Positions 9,901 through 18,346 of a DNA stretch of 64,000 nt are shown piece after piece. A model generated the notes under the pieces. It ran no database searches and was not told the DNA's origin. It saw nothing but the letters and a program-made list of their open reading frames with translations. This DNA is from an uncultured Bacteroidales bacterium (GTDB taxonomy: Bacteria > Bacteroidota > Bacteroidia > Bacteroidales > F082). A program made the position numbers and the translations under genes. Positions within the stretch are counted from its first letter, which is position 1. Every line of letters starts with the position of its first letter. Location of the stretch: the NCBI GenBank assembly GCA_947307415.1, contig CAMZJA010000002.1:62001-126000 (forward strand), read 5' to 3'.

Positions 9901-10507
9901 CGTACTTTGACTTCTTTAGTGTGCAAAATTTAATGCCAAAAATCTTTCCAAGATAGAACACTCCCAATTCTTCAAAACCACTCTTCAACTGCACTTTCAT
10001 AGCAGGTGTATTACCGTCCAATACGATTGCAAGTACACGATCTCTACCCAGCTCGTGGAGTTTCTTCAAACGGTAGAAATTCATTTTTCCATGCAGACCA
10101 CGTCCTCTGGCAGAAGGAGCACAATATGAATCCTCCAAAAGGCCCTCATTGGGTAATAAGGGAATACGTTTGGTTATGAGAGGTAAGCCCAGGTTATCCG
10201 TAGAAAACCAAGTAGAATAAATGAGTTTGCCATCTTCCATGATACCAAACCCGTGATAAGCTGGATCTTGAAGACGCTCTTTATATAATTCCAACTTTGC
10301 ACCTTTAAACACCGAGTCATCACCCTTTAAGACCATATCCAACGTAAGAGGTAGCACATCCAAATCAAAGCCTTGCAACTTTTCATTGAGAACATCTATG
10401 TCAGAATTAAGGCGCAGATAGTGCATCTTGCTCCACTCTGTAGCACAAAAACGCGACAAGAAATACTTAATAGCCTCACTAAGTGAGTGTCCTTTCAAAA
10501 AAATCAT
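9890..10507 (-). CDS. GNAT-family N-acetyltransferase
   Basis: This 205-aa protein shows the acetyl-CoA-binding motif A as APSARGRGLHGKM and the later GNAT signature GNTPAMKVQLKSGFEELG. It probably transfers an acetyl group from acetyl-CoA to an amino group on a sugar or amino-acid substituent. It overlaps the ATP-grasp gene by 11 bp and the GT4 gene by 4 bp. About 60 extra residues precede the GNAT core. Confidence 0.82.
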   Translation of the reverse strand: MIFLKGHSLSEAIKYFLSRFCATEWSKMHYLRLNSDIDVLNEKLQGFDLDVLPLTLDMVLKGDDSVFKGAKLELYKERLQDPAYHGFGIMEDGKLIYSTWFSTDNLGLPLITKRIPLLPNEGLLEDSYCAPSARGRGLHGKMNFYRLKKLHELGRDRVLAIVLDGNTPAMKVQLKSGFEELGVFYLGKIFGIKFCTLKKSKYDAK

Positions 10508-11646
10508 GATTCAAATAATTTATATATTTCATCTAACGATGTTGTATTATTTATTCTATTTCCTGGTGTTTTCAAAGGAGAGCCCATAAAACTCGCTATC
10601 CGCTCAGGCATAGAATCAAGTTTCGTGATATAACCGTCCACACAGTCTTCAATTGATTCGTGTACAGAAGGGAAGTCATTGGTTACAACTGGAATATCCA
10701 AGGCTTTTGCCTCATTGACAGCAAGAGGAAAAGATTCTGATTCAGATGTACAGACATACAAATCCGCTTTTGAAATATAAGGATACGGATTGTCCTTAGA
10801 ACCAAGAAGAAATACATATTTCCCCACAGCATATTTCCGTATCTCGTCTTCAATCCGTTGCTGCTCTTCAGTGAACCCTCCTCCTATTATATACCATCGG
10901 AATGGTCTATCAGTTAAGCCATGTATGCTGTGCGCAAGCTTAGGTATCTTCGAAAACTGCTTGACCGGATCTAATCTACCACATGAAACTATTGTAAAAA
11001 CATCCGTAGAGAAACGGTTGTCTAAATCATCAGCCTTCGCAGCCTTCATCAAGATATCTTCAACGTTAATAATGTTATGTATGGCAATAGTCTTTGTCGC
11101 AAAATCTGGATAAATATCGGCAAATGCCCCTTTTGCATAATCAGACACACATACCACTGTATCATATCTTTCATAAGCATAACGTTCTGTTTTAGGGTCA
11201 TTTTCTGCCAGATGCCTACGATAATCACAATGCACCCATTGAATCAACTTTTTGGCGGGGAAAGAGCATACCACGTCAGCCATACCCTCAGAGAAAGAAA
11301 CCACAGCATCATATTTGTCTGAAAGAAGCGTTTTTCCTCCAATCCAGTAAATCAAAGGGAATAAATTAATATGAATCTTTGAGAAAGCATACCTTATGCC
11401 ATAAATAATAGCCTGGAATACTTTAATTAAAAAACTGCCTTTTATATATGGGTATGAAATCCAAATATTTTGAGAGAGTTCTTTGCAGTTTGGCATCTTA
11501 CCTTTATACGCCCCCACAGGTTTAGCAAATACATCAATCTCGAGCCTACTAGGATCAATCTTTGATAAAAGTGAGTATAGACTGATAGTTATTCCTCCTA
11601 TCTCATAACGGGGCAAGACAAAAAGGACTCGTTTCTTTTCACTCAT
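10504..11646 (-). CDS. Family 4 glycosyltransferase
   Basis: This 380-aa protein starts with VLFVLPRYEIGGITISLYSLL, the usual GGx N-terminal loop of GT4 enzymes. It has TIVSCGRLDPVKQFSKIP at the interdomain region, and SESFPLAVNEAKALDIPVVTNDF with the acidic nucleotide-sugar-binding motif. It is a retaining GT-B glycosyltransferase expected to build the repeat unit on the cytoplasmic side. It overlaps its neighbours by 4 bp and 8 bp. Confidence 0.9.
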   Translation of the reverse strand: MSEKKRVLFVLPRYEIGGITISLYSLLSKIDPSRLEIDVFAKPVGAYKGKMPNCKELSQNIWISYPYIKGSFLIKVFQAIIYGIRYAFSKIHINLFPLIYWIGGKTLLSDKYDAVVSFSEGMADVVCSFPAKKLIQWVHCDYRRHLAENDPKTERYAYERYDTVVCVSDYAKGAFADIYPDFATKTIAIHNIINVEDILMKAAKADDLDNRFSTDVFTIVSCGRLDPVKQFSKIPKLAHSIHGLTDRPFRWYIIGGGFTEEQQRIEDEIRKYAVGKYVFLLGSKDNPYPYISKADLYVCTSESESFPLAVNEAKALDIPVVTNDFPSVHESIEDCVDGYITKLDSMPERIASFMGSPLKTPGNRINNTTSLDEIYKLFES

Positions 11647-12751
11647 TTGATATATTCCTTTGGGCTATTAAACCGATTTCACTTTTTACTTCAAAACTAT
11701 TATAATAAGACAAAGCATTATTACTGTACTCATCATAATGTTTATCAATCTCTTTTATCGCAGACTTAATACATTCGGTATCATCCATATCTGTACAAAT
11801 ACCGGCCTTGTACTGGCCGATAGTGTACTGAAGACCAGGAATTGCGTGACAAAGTACTGGTATTCCAAAACCTGTATATTCCCACGTCTTGTTAGGAGCA
11901 CAAAAGATGGCGTTTAAAACCACAAAGTCATACTTCACTATGGCGATATGTGCCCAACTGGTTACATACAAATGCTCAGGTGGTGCAATAAATGAGATGT
12001 GAATAATTTGAGGGTACTTCTGTTTCAGCTCATTGATATAATCGTCATCGCCCTTCCCCATCAGGACAATACAGTAATCCGACAAATCCTTTACTGCCTC
12101 ACAGACCTTATCAAGATTCCTGCTTCGGTTAATATAACCTTGATAGAGTATTATTTTCTTCACCTCCAATTGTTTTTGATAGGAGTTAGGGATGTTACGC
12201 TTCAAAGGATGATTCAAGGGTTTGTTTGGTATGACCGTTGGTGTCTTATCCAACTGGAGCCATACGCGAAGAATACAGGCCCTGTTATATTCTGGGACAA
12301 GTACTTCCTGTGCACTTTTTATTACTGGTTTTATCTGATCTAAGAAATCCCTACGATGATCGTTTAACTCATAGATGCTTAAAAGGTATTTCTTACCAAT
12401 CAAAGCATCCTTGAACTCATAGGCTGTATTCTCATGGATAACCCACAGGAGGTCATATTGGGTGGTTTCCAATAATTGCAGATGTTCCTTATACACGTTG
12501 GAAGGTGTGTGTAGAATAGACTGAATTCTATCCGTCACCTTGTCCACCAGTCCCCTCTTTTTCTCCACAACGGCTGGTGCCAGAAAAGTCACATCACTAC
12601 CTTGGTACTGCTTTTTTAGCCGTTCCAAACTATCAGGTGATTCTCTGCTGATGACCTTTAGTGCATACTTATCCTTTAAACAATCGAGGATTGTCATAAA
12701 AGGAGGAAGGAATGTACATTCCCTATACAACAGAAATAGTATTGTTTTCAT
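11639..12751 (-). CDS. GT-B glycosyltransferase
   Basis: This 370-aa protein has the general GT-B pattern. KIILYQGYINRSRNLDKVCEA marks the start of the second Rossmann domain, and NKTWEYTGFGIPVLCHAIPG corresponds to the donor-binding region. It is more diverged from typical GT4 members than its neighbour at 10504. It overlaps that gene by 8 bp. Probably one of the repeat-unit glycosyltransferases; the donor is unknown. Confidence 0.8.
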   Translation of the reverse strand: MKTILFLLYRECTFLPPFMTILDCLKDKYALKVISRESPDSLERLKKQYQGSDVTFLAPAVVEKKRGLVDKVTDRIQSILHTPSNVYKEHLQLLETTQYDLLWVIHENTAYEFKDALIGKKYLLSIYELNDHRRDFLDQIKPVIKSAQEVLVPEYNRACILRVWLQLDKTPTVIPNKPLNHPLKRNIPNSYQKQLEVKKIILYQGYINRSRNLDKVCEAVKDLSDYCIVLMGKGDDDYINELKQKYPQIIHISFIAPPEHLYVTSWAHIAIVKYDFVVLNAIFCAPNKTWEYTGFGIPVLCHAIPGLQYTIGQYKAGICTDMDDTECIKSAIKEIDKHYDEYSNNALSYYNSFEVKSEIGLIAQRNISNE

Positions 12752-12834
12752 TTATTATACAATTCTAAGATGATGGCTATCAATTACTTCATAAAAACAA
12801 GTAGCGATGTGATTCAGTCTCTATCATTTATTCA

Positions 12835-13904
12835 TTACCTTCCTTTCAAAAGAAAGCTCAAACGCCCATTGAATAAATAAATCACAGGGACTTCAAATAA
12901 TAGCATAATAATCACACAAACTACTCCAAATAAGTAGTACTCTGTCGTTTGATATGCAGGAATAGTAATAAACAACTGCAATAATCCGGGGACATGAATC
13001 GTAAGTAGCAATGACATATGCGTACCCATAATTATTAGTGAATTACGTCCCACATATTGCATAATGGGAAACGTGTAAATTTTTTTCAACAAATAAAACA
13101 AAACTATAGCCCATATAGAGCCCAATGTTCCATTAATGAAGAACATATATGGGTATCTTCCCAATTTTAATATACTGAAATTCACATCCAACAAATAACG
13201 AGATAACCATACATTTAAAAGAAGACATACGATACCAATAGCTAATAAGCAATAATTAACACTGATATCATTGTGAATTCGCTCTCGCAACTTGATGAAT
13301 AAAAAATACAACAACTTTCCTAGTATCACAAAAAAAGTACAAGACACACCCCGTAAGACAGCAGCTAATGGGAAATAAATTATATTATAAATATCTCCAT
13401 TACTAATAACTAAACTTAACTTCTCAAACAAGTAACTGCCAATCACCCCCATGACTGAACACACAATGAGTACCAGTACTTGAAGCCAAATAGTACATTT
13501 TGATGTTTTATGAAAGACTAGACATGAAACAAAGTAAGATGGAATAAACCAAATCGGTCCGACTCCATACCCTGTTATAGTTTTATAGACATTAATCGCA
13601 GATTGGTATATGCACGAAGTAATGCCAGCAACTACTAAACAATAGATAGACAAACATATTATTGCAATACAACTAAATGTCACATAGGGATTTATCAGTT
13701 TTTTCCATAGTGTACGCCAATTATTTGTTTTATTCTGACGAGTCAGGAGTATTCCCGTCAAAACAAAATAAAGAGGCACATGGAATGATGTAAGCCATAT
13801 CTTAAAATCCCCCCCCCATGCATAACATGCCCCCACATTATTAAAAGCATTGCAAATCCTTTGGCCGCATCAACCCATGAAATACGGTTCAAACTAGTAC
13901 TCAT
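12835..13904 (-). pseudogene. Acyltransferase-3 (OafA-like) gene, frame broken at a G9 tract; likely phase-variable OFF
   Basis: The ATG at 13904 gives MSTSLNRISWVDAAKGFAML and a GH dyad (MWGHVMHG), the conserved N-terminus and catalytic-type His of acyltransferase-3 membrane proteins. Right after it comes a run of nine G on the coding strand (13809-13817), and the frame then ends after 48 residues. The rest of the protein (FHVPLYFVLTG and about nine membrane spans, ending at 12835) is intact in another frame. A tract of G10 or G7 would join the two into a protein of about 355 aa. The family O-acylates extracytoplasmic sugars using cytoplasmic acyl-CoA. A fixed mutation or assembly error in the homopolymer is possible. 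Confidence 0.85.
13809..13817 (-). repeat. G9 homopolymer tract in acyltransferase gene
   Basis: Nine consecutive G on the coding strand lie immediately after the HG of the GHVMHG segment. This is the exact point where the two halves of the acyltransferase change frame. Tracts of this length are prone to slipped-strand mispairing. The same tract length is found at 31425-31433 in another acyltransferase gene. Confidence 0.95.
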
Positions 13905-13938
13905 TCTTTGGAATATTTATTTTTTTATATCAATCCAC

Positions 13939-14763
13939 CTATTTCCAACAAGCATAAAAATCATGATGTGGAATGCGTTGGTCTTCAGGGGGCATTTGCA
14001 TATAATCTCCATAAATTACCCTCAAATAACTATCATACTCTTTTAAAACAAAAAAAGTATAGTTCTCAAACGGGACTGTAATATAGTTTTCAAAATAACT
14101 ACGCTCAACTCTTTTTAAATTTTGAGATGTATTGAAAACTGTATTATCTGCATATTTTGAATGTTCGAAAGGATAACGTACTGCTAAATCGTGATGTTTC
14201 TTCTGTAATTTAGCGAATTTCGTAAAGCAAATTAAAGAATAATTAAGAATGAGGATTAAGAATCCTTTCTTATTATCACGCCATGCCTTCTTGAAATCGC
14301 GAATCGTCCATTTTTTATAACTAATCTTTTGTAAGGATCTTTTCATTTTTGAATCGTATAACTTATAATCTTCCGGATCGTCTGGCACCCCATCTATTGG
14401 GAAAACATCAATTTTAACACCCAGTTCCTTGTTTCGGTGATTTAGGGCACCTTCTTTAAGTATTGTCCTTTTATTGCAAATATTGGCGTATGGTGCATAA
14501 TAATTCCAATCAAGCTCTGGCGCCAATACCTCCAACTCCGGATAGGAACCATTGAAAATTCCAAGAAACTTTTCATAGTCCGGGCGCGGCATAAGAATAT
14601 CAATATCATCATCCCATGGTATGTACCCTTTATGCCGAATAGCACCGAGTAAAGTTCCCGCCGCTAATGAATAACGAATATTATTAGCACAGCAAAACTG
14701 ATGTACCTTTTGTAGAATATCTAGTTGGAGTTCTTTTAACTCTTCAAGACCTATTTCTTTCAT
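13939..14763 (-). CDS. licD: LicD-family phosphotransferase
   Basis: This 274-aa protein has AAGTLLGAIRHKGYIPWDDD, with the DDDID cluster at residues 51-55, the hallmark of the LicD nucleotidyltransferase-like fold. LicD proteins move a phospho-substituent (phosphocholine in Haemophilus and pneumococcus, others elsewhere) from a CDP-linked donor to a sugar. It directly follows, with a 2-bp gap, a cytidylyltransferase-containing fusion that could make the CDP donor. Together they predict a phosphodiester-linked decoration on the polysaccharide. The substituent is not identified. Confidence 0.88.
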   Translation of the reverse strand: MKEIGLEELKELQLDILQKVHQFCCANNIRYSLAAGTLLGAIRHKGYIPWDDDIDILMPRPDYEKFLGIFNGSYPELEVLAPELDWNYYAPYANICNKRTILKEGALNHRNKELGVKIDVFPIDGVPDDPEDYKLYDSKMKRSLQKISYKKWTIRDFKKAWRDNKKGFLILILNYSLICFTKFAKLQKKHHDLAVRYPFEHSKYADNTVFNTSQNLKRVERSYFENYITVPFENYTFFVLKEYDSYLRVIYGDYMQMPPEDQRIPHHDFYACWK

Positions 14764-14765
14764 TG

Positions 14766-16112
14766 TTAAATTGATATTAAATCTTTCTTAATATTAAAAT
14801 CATTAATTATTTCTACAAAGGCCTTAGAAACACTGTCACTTACATATGACAAGTTCTTCCTTCCATCTTGGATTGCTTTCAGGAAAGAGACTAACTCATA
14901 TCGAATACCTTCACCGTCTAATTGATAAAAGTACCGTTTGTTTTGTGTCGGGTCTTCACGACGAATTTCAAAATAATCCATTTTCCACCAAGGTGCAGGG
15001 ACATACACATATCCTTCAGTACCCGAAATAATCAATTCGCCTTCGCTTTTTACACCTTTGCCAACCTTGATAGAGGCAATTGCGTGTTCATAAACAAATG
15101 CAATCTTTGTAAACAAGTCAAATGTCTCTTCCTTATCAGCAAAAGTTGATGTTATTATTTTGGATTTATAGTTAGTTCCTAATAGCTGGAATACTGGCAG
15201 TAGAGCCGTTGGTCCCCATGCACAGATACTATTCCATTTATTACTCAGTTCACTAGTGTCTGTATTCTGCATATCCGCCAAACTTGTACATATAGCATCG
15301 ACCGACACAACACGTCCAATTTTTCCTCCCTTTAACAAAAGTATCAATCGGTTATATGCCATCGAATAAGCAGTCTTGATGGCCTCCATCAGAATGAGAC
15401 CTCTGGCTTTAGCCAATTCTGACAACTCATCAAATTGATTAGCTGATAGAACTATCGGTGACTCGCATAAAACATGCTTATTCTTTTCCAGAGCCAGTTT
15501 AATCTGTTCGTAATGCTGTGAAGGATGCGTTACCAAATATACTGCATCCACGTTGTCGAGCAACTCTTCATACGAATTAGTAATCAACTCTACAGACGGA
15601 TAATTGAGCTTAAAGCGGTCTATATCGTCAACCAATGCACTTGTTACGTCAAGCCCATTAACGAAGGCACTTTCATTAGCGTACTTATAGATTGCAGGAT
15701 ATTTACCATATAATCCAAGCCGGATCTTATTACGCTGTGTCCTTAATTCTGTACTTGACACACCTTGCGTTCTATCAAGATACACCACCTGGCAATATTC
15801 GCCTAGATAATCAAATTTCCCTTTCCAGTCGCTTCCGATAGCAAAAATGTCAACGCCATATCGTTGTATGTCATCAATTTTTTGCCCTTCATATTCCTCT
15901 ACAATTATCTCATCGGCAATACCCGTTTTCTTAACAGCTTCTATGCGCTCGATAAGGCTTTGCTCTACATTAATTTTTCCACGAGCCTTGTCGAAATCAT
16001 CAGCAGTTACACCTACGATGAGATAGTCACCCAACGCTTTTGCACGTTCAAGCAATCTTTGGTGACCATAATGAAACAAGTCGTAGGTGCCGTATGTAAT
16101 TACTTTTTTCAT
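14766..16112 (-). CDS. Fusion of TagD-like cytidylyltransferase and Gfo/Idh/MocA oxidoreductase
   Basis: Residues 1-128 form a cytidylyltransferase: GTYDLFHYGH with HxGH at 14-17, and SSTE at 119-122 matching the ISSTxI-type motif of glycerol-3-phosphate cytidylyltransferases. Residues 130-448 resemble a Gfo/Idh/MocA oxidoreductase. Its nucleotide loop is weak (LGLYGKYPA in place of GxGxxA), and the usual EKP motif reads CESP. The protein should activate a phosphorylated alcohol as CDP-X and may also reduce or oxidise it. It is sandwiched between a HisC-like aminotransferase (3 bp) and licD (2 bp), which supports a single CDP-X pathway. Confidence 0.85.
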   Translation of the reverse strand: MKKVITYGTYDLFHYGHQRLLERAKALGDYLIVGVTADDFDKARGKINVEQSLIERIEAVKKTGIADEIIVEEYEGQKIDDIQRYGVDIFAIGSDWKGKFDYLGEYCQVVYLDRTQGVSSTELRTQRNKIRLGLYGKYPAIYKYANESAFVNGLDVTSALVDDIDRFKLNYPSVELITNSYEELLDNVDAVYLVTHPSQHYEQIKLALEKNKHVLCESPIVLSANQFDELSELAKARGLILMEAIKTAYSMAYNRLILLLKGGKIGRVVSVDAICTSLADMQNTDTSELSNKWNSICAWGPTALLPVFQLLGTNYKSKIITSTFADKEETFDLFTKIAFVYEHAIASIKVGKGVKSEGELIISGTEGYVYVPAPWWKMDYFEIRREDPTQNKRYFYQLDGEGIRYELVSFLKAIQDGRKNLSYVSDSVSKAFVEIINDFNIKKDLISI

Positions 16113-16115
16113 TGT

Positions 16116-17177
16116 TTATTCTTTATCAACTTCAAAGAATGCTTCTGCAAAAAACTCCATGGCCCTTACAGAGCCGATAGTAACCCTGAGCATGTCCTTC
16201 ATCATGGCATTTCCGTATGGATGCACCAACGTTTTCTTCTCATCTTTTAAGCGTTGAGAAACCTCATGGGCATCGTGCTTGGGTTTTACCAGTACATAGT
16301 TGCCGTGGCAATCCATATACCAGTAGCCACGCTTCTCAAGCTCGGCGATAAAGTAAGCCTTGCCTTCTTTTTCCTGCCTGATTAAATCATCTATCATTTC
16401 AGGATGTTCCAAGATACGTTCAGCAAACAACAACCCTATGCTGTTCATTTCGTAGGCTAAACGCGAATTGCGCACATAGTGGATAAGATCTTTATGTCCC
16501 ACAATCATTCCTACACGCAGCCCTGCTATCGACATCAGCTTGCTGAAAGTACGCAACAGCACCACGTTGTCGTTTTCCATTGCGAAGTGCAAGAATGTCT
16601 TGTCATAGAAATAATGATAGGCTTCATCAAGAATCACAATTACACCCATCTGCTTGGCTTTGTCTATAACCCTTTGCACTTCATCATCAGAATACAAATT
16701 TCCTATGGGACTGTTGGGGTTAAGCAATACAACCACACGGGTATCGTTGGTCATGGCATCAAGGATGCTTTCGATGCTGATGGTATAGTCTGAATTGTAT
16801 TGCACAGGTTTGTGTTTCAAACCAAGCAGGCTGCAACATACCCAATAGATCTCGAAAGTAGGTGAAACAGTAACAACATCTTTACCAGGCTCTCCGAAAG
16901 TTTCTAGCAACACACGGATACCGTGGTCGGAACCATTGGTGCAATACACATTTTCTTTGGCCACTCCCATGTAGTCAGCATACTTGCCAATGAAGCGTTC
17001 CGGCTCGGGATACATAGCCAGATAATCAGGTGTCAATTCTTTCTTTACTGATTCCACAAACTCAAAAGGCAGACCTTCTGGATTCTCGTTTGCATCATAA
17101 CGATGGTAATCAGCGCGGCCTTGCATAGGGAATACCCGTGGCGTGTTGGATATGTTTGGGTTTACGTAATAATTCAT
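16116..17177 (-). CDS. Histidinol-phosphate-aminotransferase-like PLP enzyme
   Basis: This 353-aa fold-type I PLP enzyme has YDANENPEG near the N-terminus, NPNSPIGN and DEAYHYF in the core, and RTFSKLMSIAGLRVG with the Schiff-base lysine. It resembles HisC, but the context is a polysaccharide decoration cluster with no other histidine genes. In Campylobacter capsule loci, HisC-like enzymes make ethanolamine phosphate or serinol phosphate. By analogy this enzyme could supply the phosphorylated amino alcohol activated by the adjacent cytidylyltransferase; that is inference. Confidence 0.8.
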   Translation of the reverse strand: MNYYVNPNISNTPRVFPMQGRADYHRYDANENPEGLPFEFVESVKKELTPDYLAMYPEPERFIGKYADYMGVAKENVYCTNGSDHGIRVLLETFGEPGKDVVTVSPTFEIYWVCCSLLGLKHKPVQYNSDYTISIESILDAMTNDTRVVVLLNPNSPIGNLYSDDEVQRVIDKAKQMGVIVILDEAYHYFYDKTFLHFAMENDNVVLLRTFSKLMSIAGLRVGMIVGHKDLIHYVRNSRLAYEMNSIGLLFAERILEHPEMIDDLIRQEKEGKAYFIAELEKRGYWYMDCHGNYVLVKPKHDAHEVSQRLKDEKKTLVHPYGNAMMKDMLRVTIGSVRAMEFFAEAFFEVDKE

Positions 17178-17204
17178 TTCTTTCCCGGATTTATTGTATA
17201 CATT

Positions 17205-18335
17205 TTAATTTACCAACTCCAACTTATTACCAAGTCCTTCGATTTGCGATAATGGCAATTTGCGATATGAGTTATAGATTTCCCAATCCTCTTCAGAATC
17301 GAATTCTTCTCTTTTTGCCATTCCCCCAGTTAACAAATCTTGGTATGCTTCATACTGCCAATCAATTTTAAGGAATTTCGCCCCATTATCAAGGAAATCT
17401 GACAAACACTTTTTCAAACCGCTTCGCATATTTTTATAATTCATTTTATCGCCAGTCTTCCCCTCAAACAAATGCGCAGCAAGCGAGCTGTCAAAATGCC
17501 GGTTATATACTCTATCATAAATGGTATTATAACCACCCTCATAGAGTTCGTCAATTGCCCACATGTCGTCACTTGCATATATCTTGGGCATTATATTTCT
17601 TTTGCTCTTCAACACACCCAAATACAGATCTAACACCTCACGCCATGTCATATTCTCACTCGAGGCTATTTGAACTATTTTACCCATAGCCTCCTTATTA
17701 TCAACCAAGTTTAATATTACGCGAGAAACATCCCAACCAAAAGTAAGCGTTGTCTCTTTATCGAGTATATTCTTATTGACAACCAAATCTCTTCCTTTTA
17801 GAATTCTATACAGCCATTGTTCCTTCTCATAGATTCCCAATTGCAGCCTTGCGTCACTGTACGTTATGTATGGTCGTATAATAGTGTAGTTATTGAAACC
17901 CGAATTCTTAATCAAATCCTCCTGTCTTGCTTTTCTTAGAGCATACCTGTTTGTAGCCAAGAAAGCCTGATCGTTGGTAACCTCCAACAGACGTGGAGAT
18001 GATTCTGTCAACGGACTATCTGAATTAGCATATACTCGACTTGAGGAAAACCATATAAATTGTTCACATGATGAAAGTAGCGCAATATATCTACGTTCAA
18101 ACTCATCATAATTATAATTCATAAAATCAATTACGATGTCATAGTGCACATCCAGCATTGTTTGCATAAACGCATTATCACGAGCATTACCCTCAATGTA
18201 CCTCACACGAGGAAGCGATGATTTATGACTTGAACGAGAGGTCACTTCAATTTCATAAAGGCCACTTGAGGATAGCAGTTCAACGAGATACCCTCCCATT
18301 GCGCCAGTACCTCCAAATACTAAGATCCTTTTCAT
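17205..18335 (-). CDS. NAD-dependent epimerase/dehydratase family protein (extended SDR)
   Basis: This 376-aa protein begins with ILVFGGTGAMGGYLVELL (GxxGxxG nucleotide-binding loop). It has an FSSSRVYA segment and YALRK, matching the YxxxK catalytic pair of extended SDRs. About 100 residues at the C-terminus are not typical of sugar epimerases. It lies between the HisC-like enzyme and the ThDP enzyme. It probably reduces the product of the ThDP enzyme or modifies a nucleotide sugar; the substrate is unknown. Confidence 0.75.
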   Translation of the reverse strand: MKRILVFGGTGAMGGYLVELLSSSGLYEIEVTSRSSHKSSLPRVRYIEGNARDNAFMQTMLDVHYDIVIDFMNYNYDEFERRYIALLSSCEQFIWFSSSRVYANSDSPLTESSPRLLEVTNDQAFLATNRYALRKARQEDLIKNSGFNNYTIIRPYITYSDARLQLGIYEKEQWLYRILKGRDLVVNKNILDKETTLTFGWDVSRVILNLVDNKEAMGKIVQIASSENMTWREVLDLYLGVLKSKRNIMPKIYASDDMWAIDELYEGGYNTIYDRVYNRHFDSSLAAHLFEGKTGDKMNYKNMRSGLKKCLSDFLDNGAKFLKIDWQYEAYQDLLTGGMAKREEFDSEEDWEIYNSYRKLPLSQIEGLGNKLELVN

Positions 18336-18346
18336 ATTTTTCTCTA

